Assembly: GCA_023443925.1 (NCBI GenBank)
Contig: JAEZSL010000010.1
Location: forward strand, 1-14,446
Length of the DNA stretch: 14,446 nucleotides
Direction of reading: 5' to 3'
DNA from: Bacillota bacterium
GTDB lineage: Bacteria > Bacillota_A > Clostridia > Lachnospirales > Lachnospiraceae
A program made the position numbers and the translations under genes. Of this stretch, positions 14,364 to 14,446 are shown in pieces. A model generated the notes under the pieces. It did not search any database. It worked only from the letters and a program-made list of their open reading frames with translations, and was not told the DNA's origin. Each line of letters opens with the position of its first letter. Position 1 is the stretch's first letter.

Positions 14364-14446
14364 ATGTTCGGTTATGTTAATATTTATAAGCCTGAACTGA
14401 AAATGAAGGATTTTTATAAATATAAAGCCTATTATTGCGGTTTGTG
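14364..14446 (+). CDS. DUF5685-like protein, 3' end outside the window
   Basis: Only 27 codons are visible, starting MFGYVNIYKPELKMKDF and ending in YYCGL with Cys25. This beginning (MFGYV, P-E-L-K, then Y-x-x-Y-x-x-x-YCG) matches what I recall of the DUF5685 family of clostridia, a cysteine-containing protein of unknown function. Start: AGGAGG (14354-14359), 4 bases before ATG, slightly close. It has its own upstream promoter-like sequence, so it is probably not part of the exporter operon. Function not assigned. Confidence 0.6.
   Translation, partial: MFGYVNIYKPELKMKDFYKYKAYYCGL

Overview
The window looks like chromosomal DNA from a low-to-moderate-GC Gram-positive anaerobe, most likely a clostridium of the Lachnospiraceae type. 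The grounds are strong AGGAGG-type ribosome binding sites before nearly every gene, ATG/TTG starts, a lipoprotein sugar-binding protein, an RbsC-like permease and a DUF5685-like protein at the right edge. No rRNA, tRNA, insertion sequence, phage gene or CRISPR array was seen. The taxonomic call is inference.

Left part, plus strand (1-3229): the end of a carbohydrate uptake operon. It holds a left-truncated RbsC-type permease, a lipoprotein substrate-binding protein, and a zinc-dependent, NAD-type polyol dehydrogenase of the sorbitol/xylitol family. Together they suggest import and oxidation of a sugar alcohol or related sugar. A 27-pair imperfect hairpin lies between the binding protein and the dehydrogenase, and a second complex dyad plus a terminator-like hairpin follow the dehydrogenase.

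Middle, minus strand (3404-5500): a DJ-1/PfpI-family gene, then rarA (mgsA), the AAA+ replication-fork maintenance ATPase. RarA probably starts at a TTG, which puts a QLSLF sequence resembling the sliding-clamp-binding motif at its N-terminus.

Right part, plus strand (5760-14153): the most interesting region. A LacI-family regulator gene has a leader carrying eight TAACG elements, including ATAACGTTAT palindromes around a recognisable promoter. Its ribosome binding site lies in the loop of a short perfect hairpin that includes the start codon. Four ABC half-exporter genes follow with short spacings or overlaps: a first pair (BmrC/BmrD-like by architecture) and a second pair (YfiB/YfiC- or LmrC/LmrD-like). 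In each pair the first subunit has a degenerate catalytic site (Glu to Asp, switch His to Ser or Gln) with a normal signature. The second subunit has normal catalytic residues with an altered signature. That is the layout of heterodimeric exporters with one working ATP site. The regulator has a shortened hinge and an altered effector pocket, so its signal may not be a common sugar. The working hypothesis is an autoregulated efflux or detoxification operon controlled by a LacI-type protein. The exported compound cannot be read from the sequence.

Right edge (14154-14446): a non-coding stretch with two copies of AATTCTTAAG next to -10-like boxes, then the first 27 codons of a DUF5685-like gene that leaves the window.
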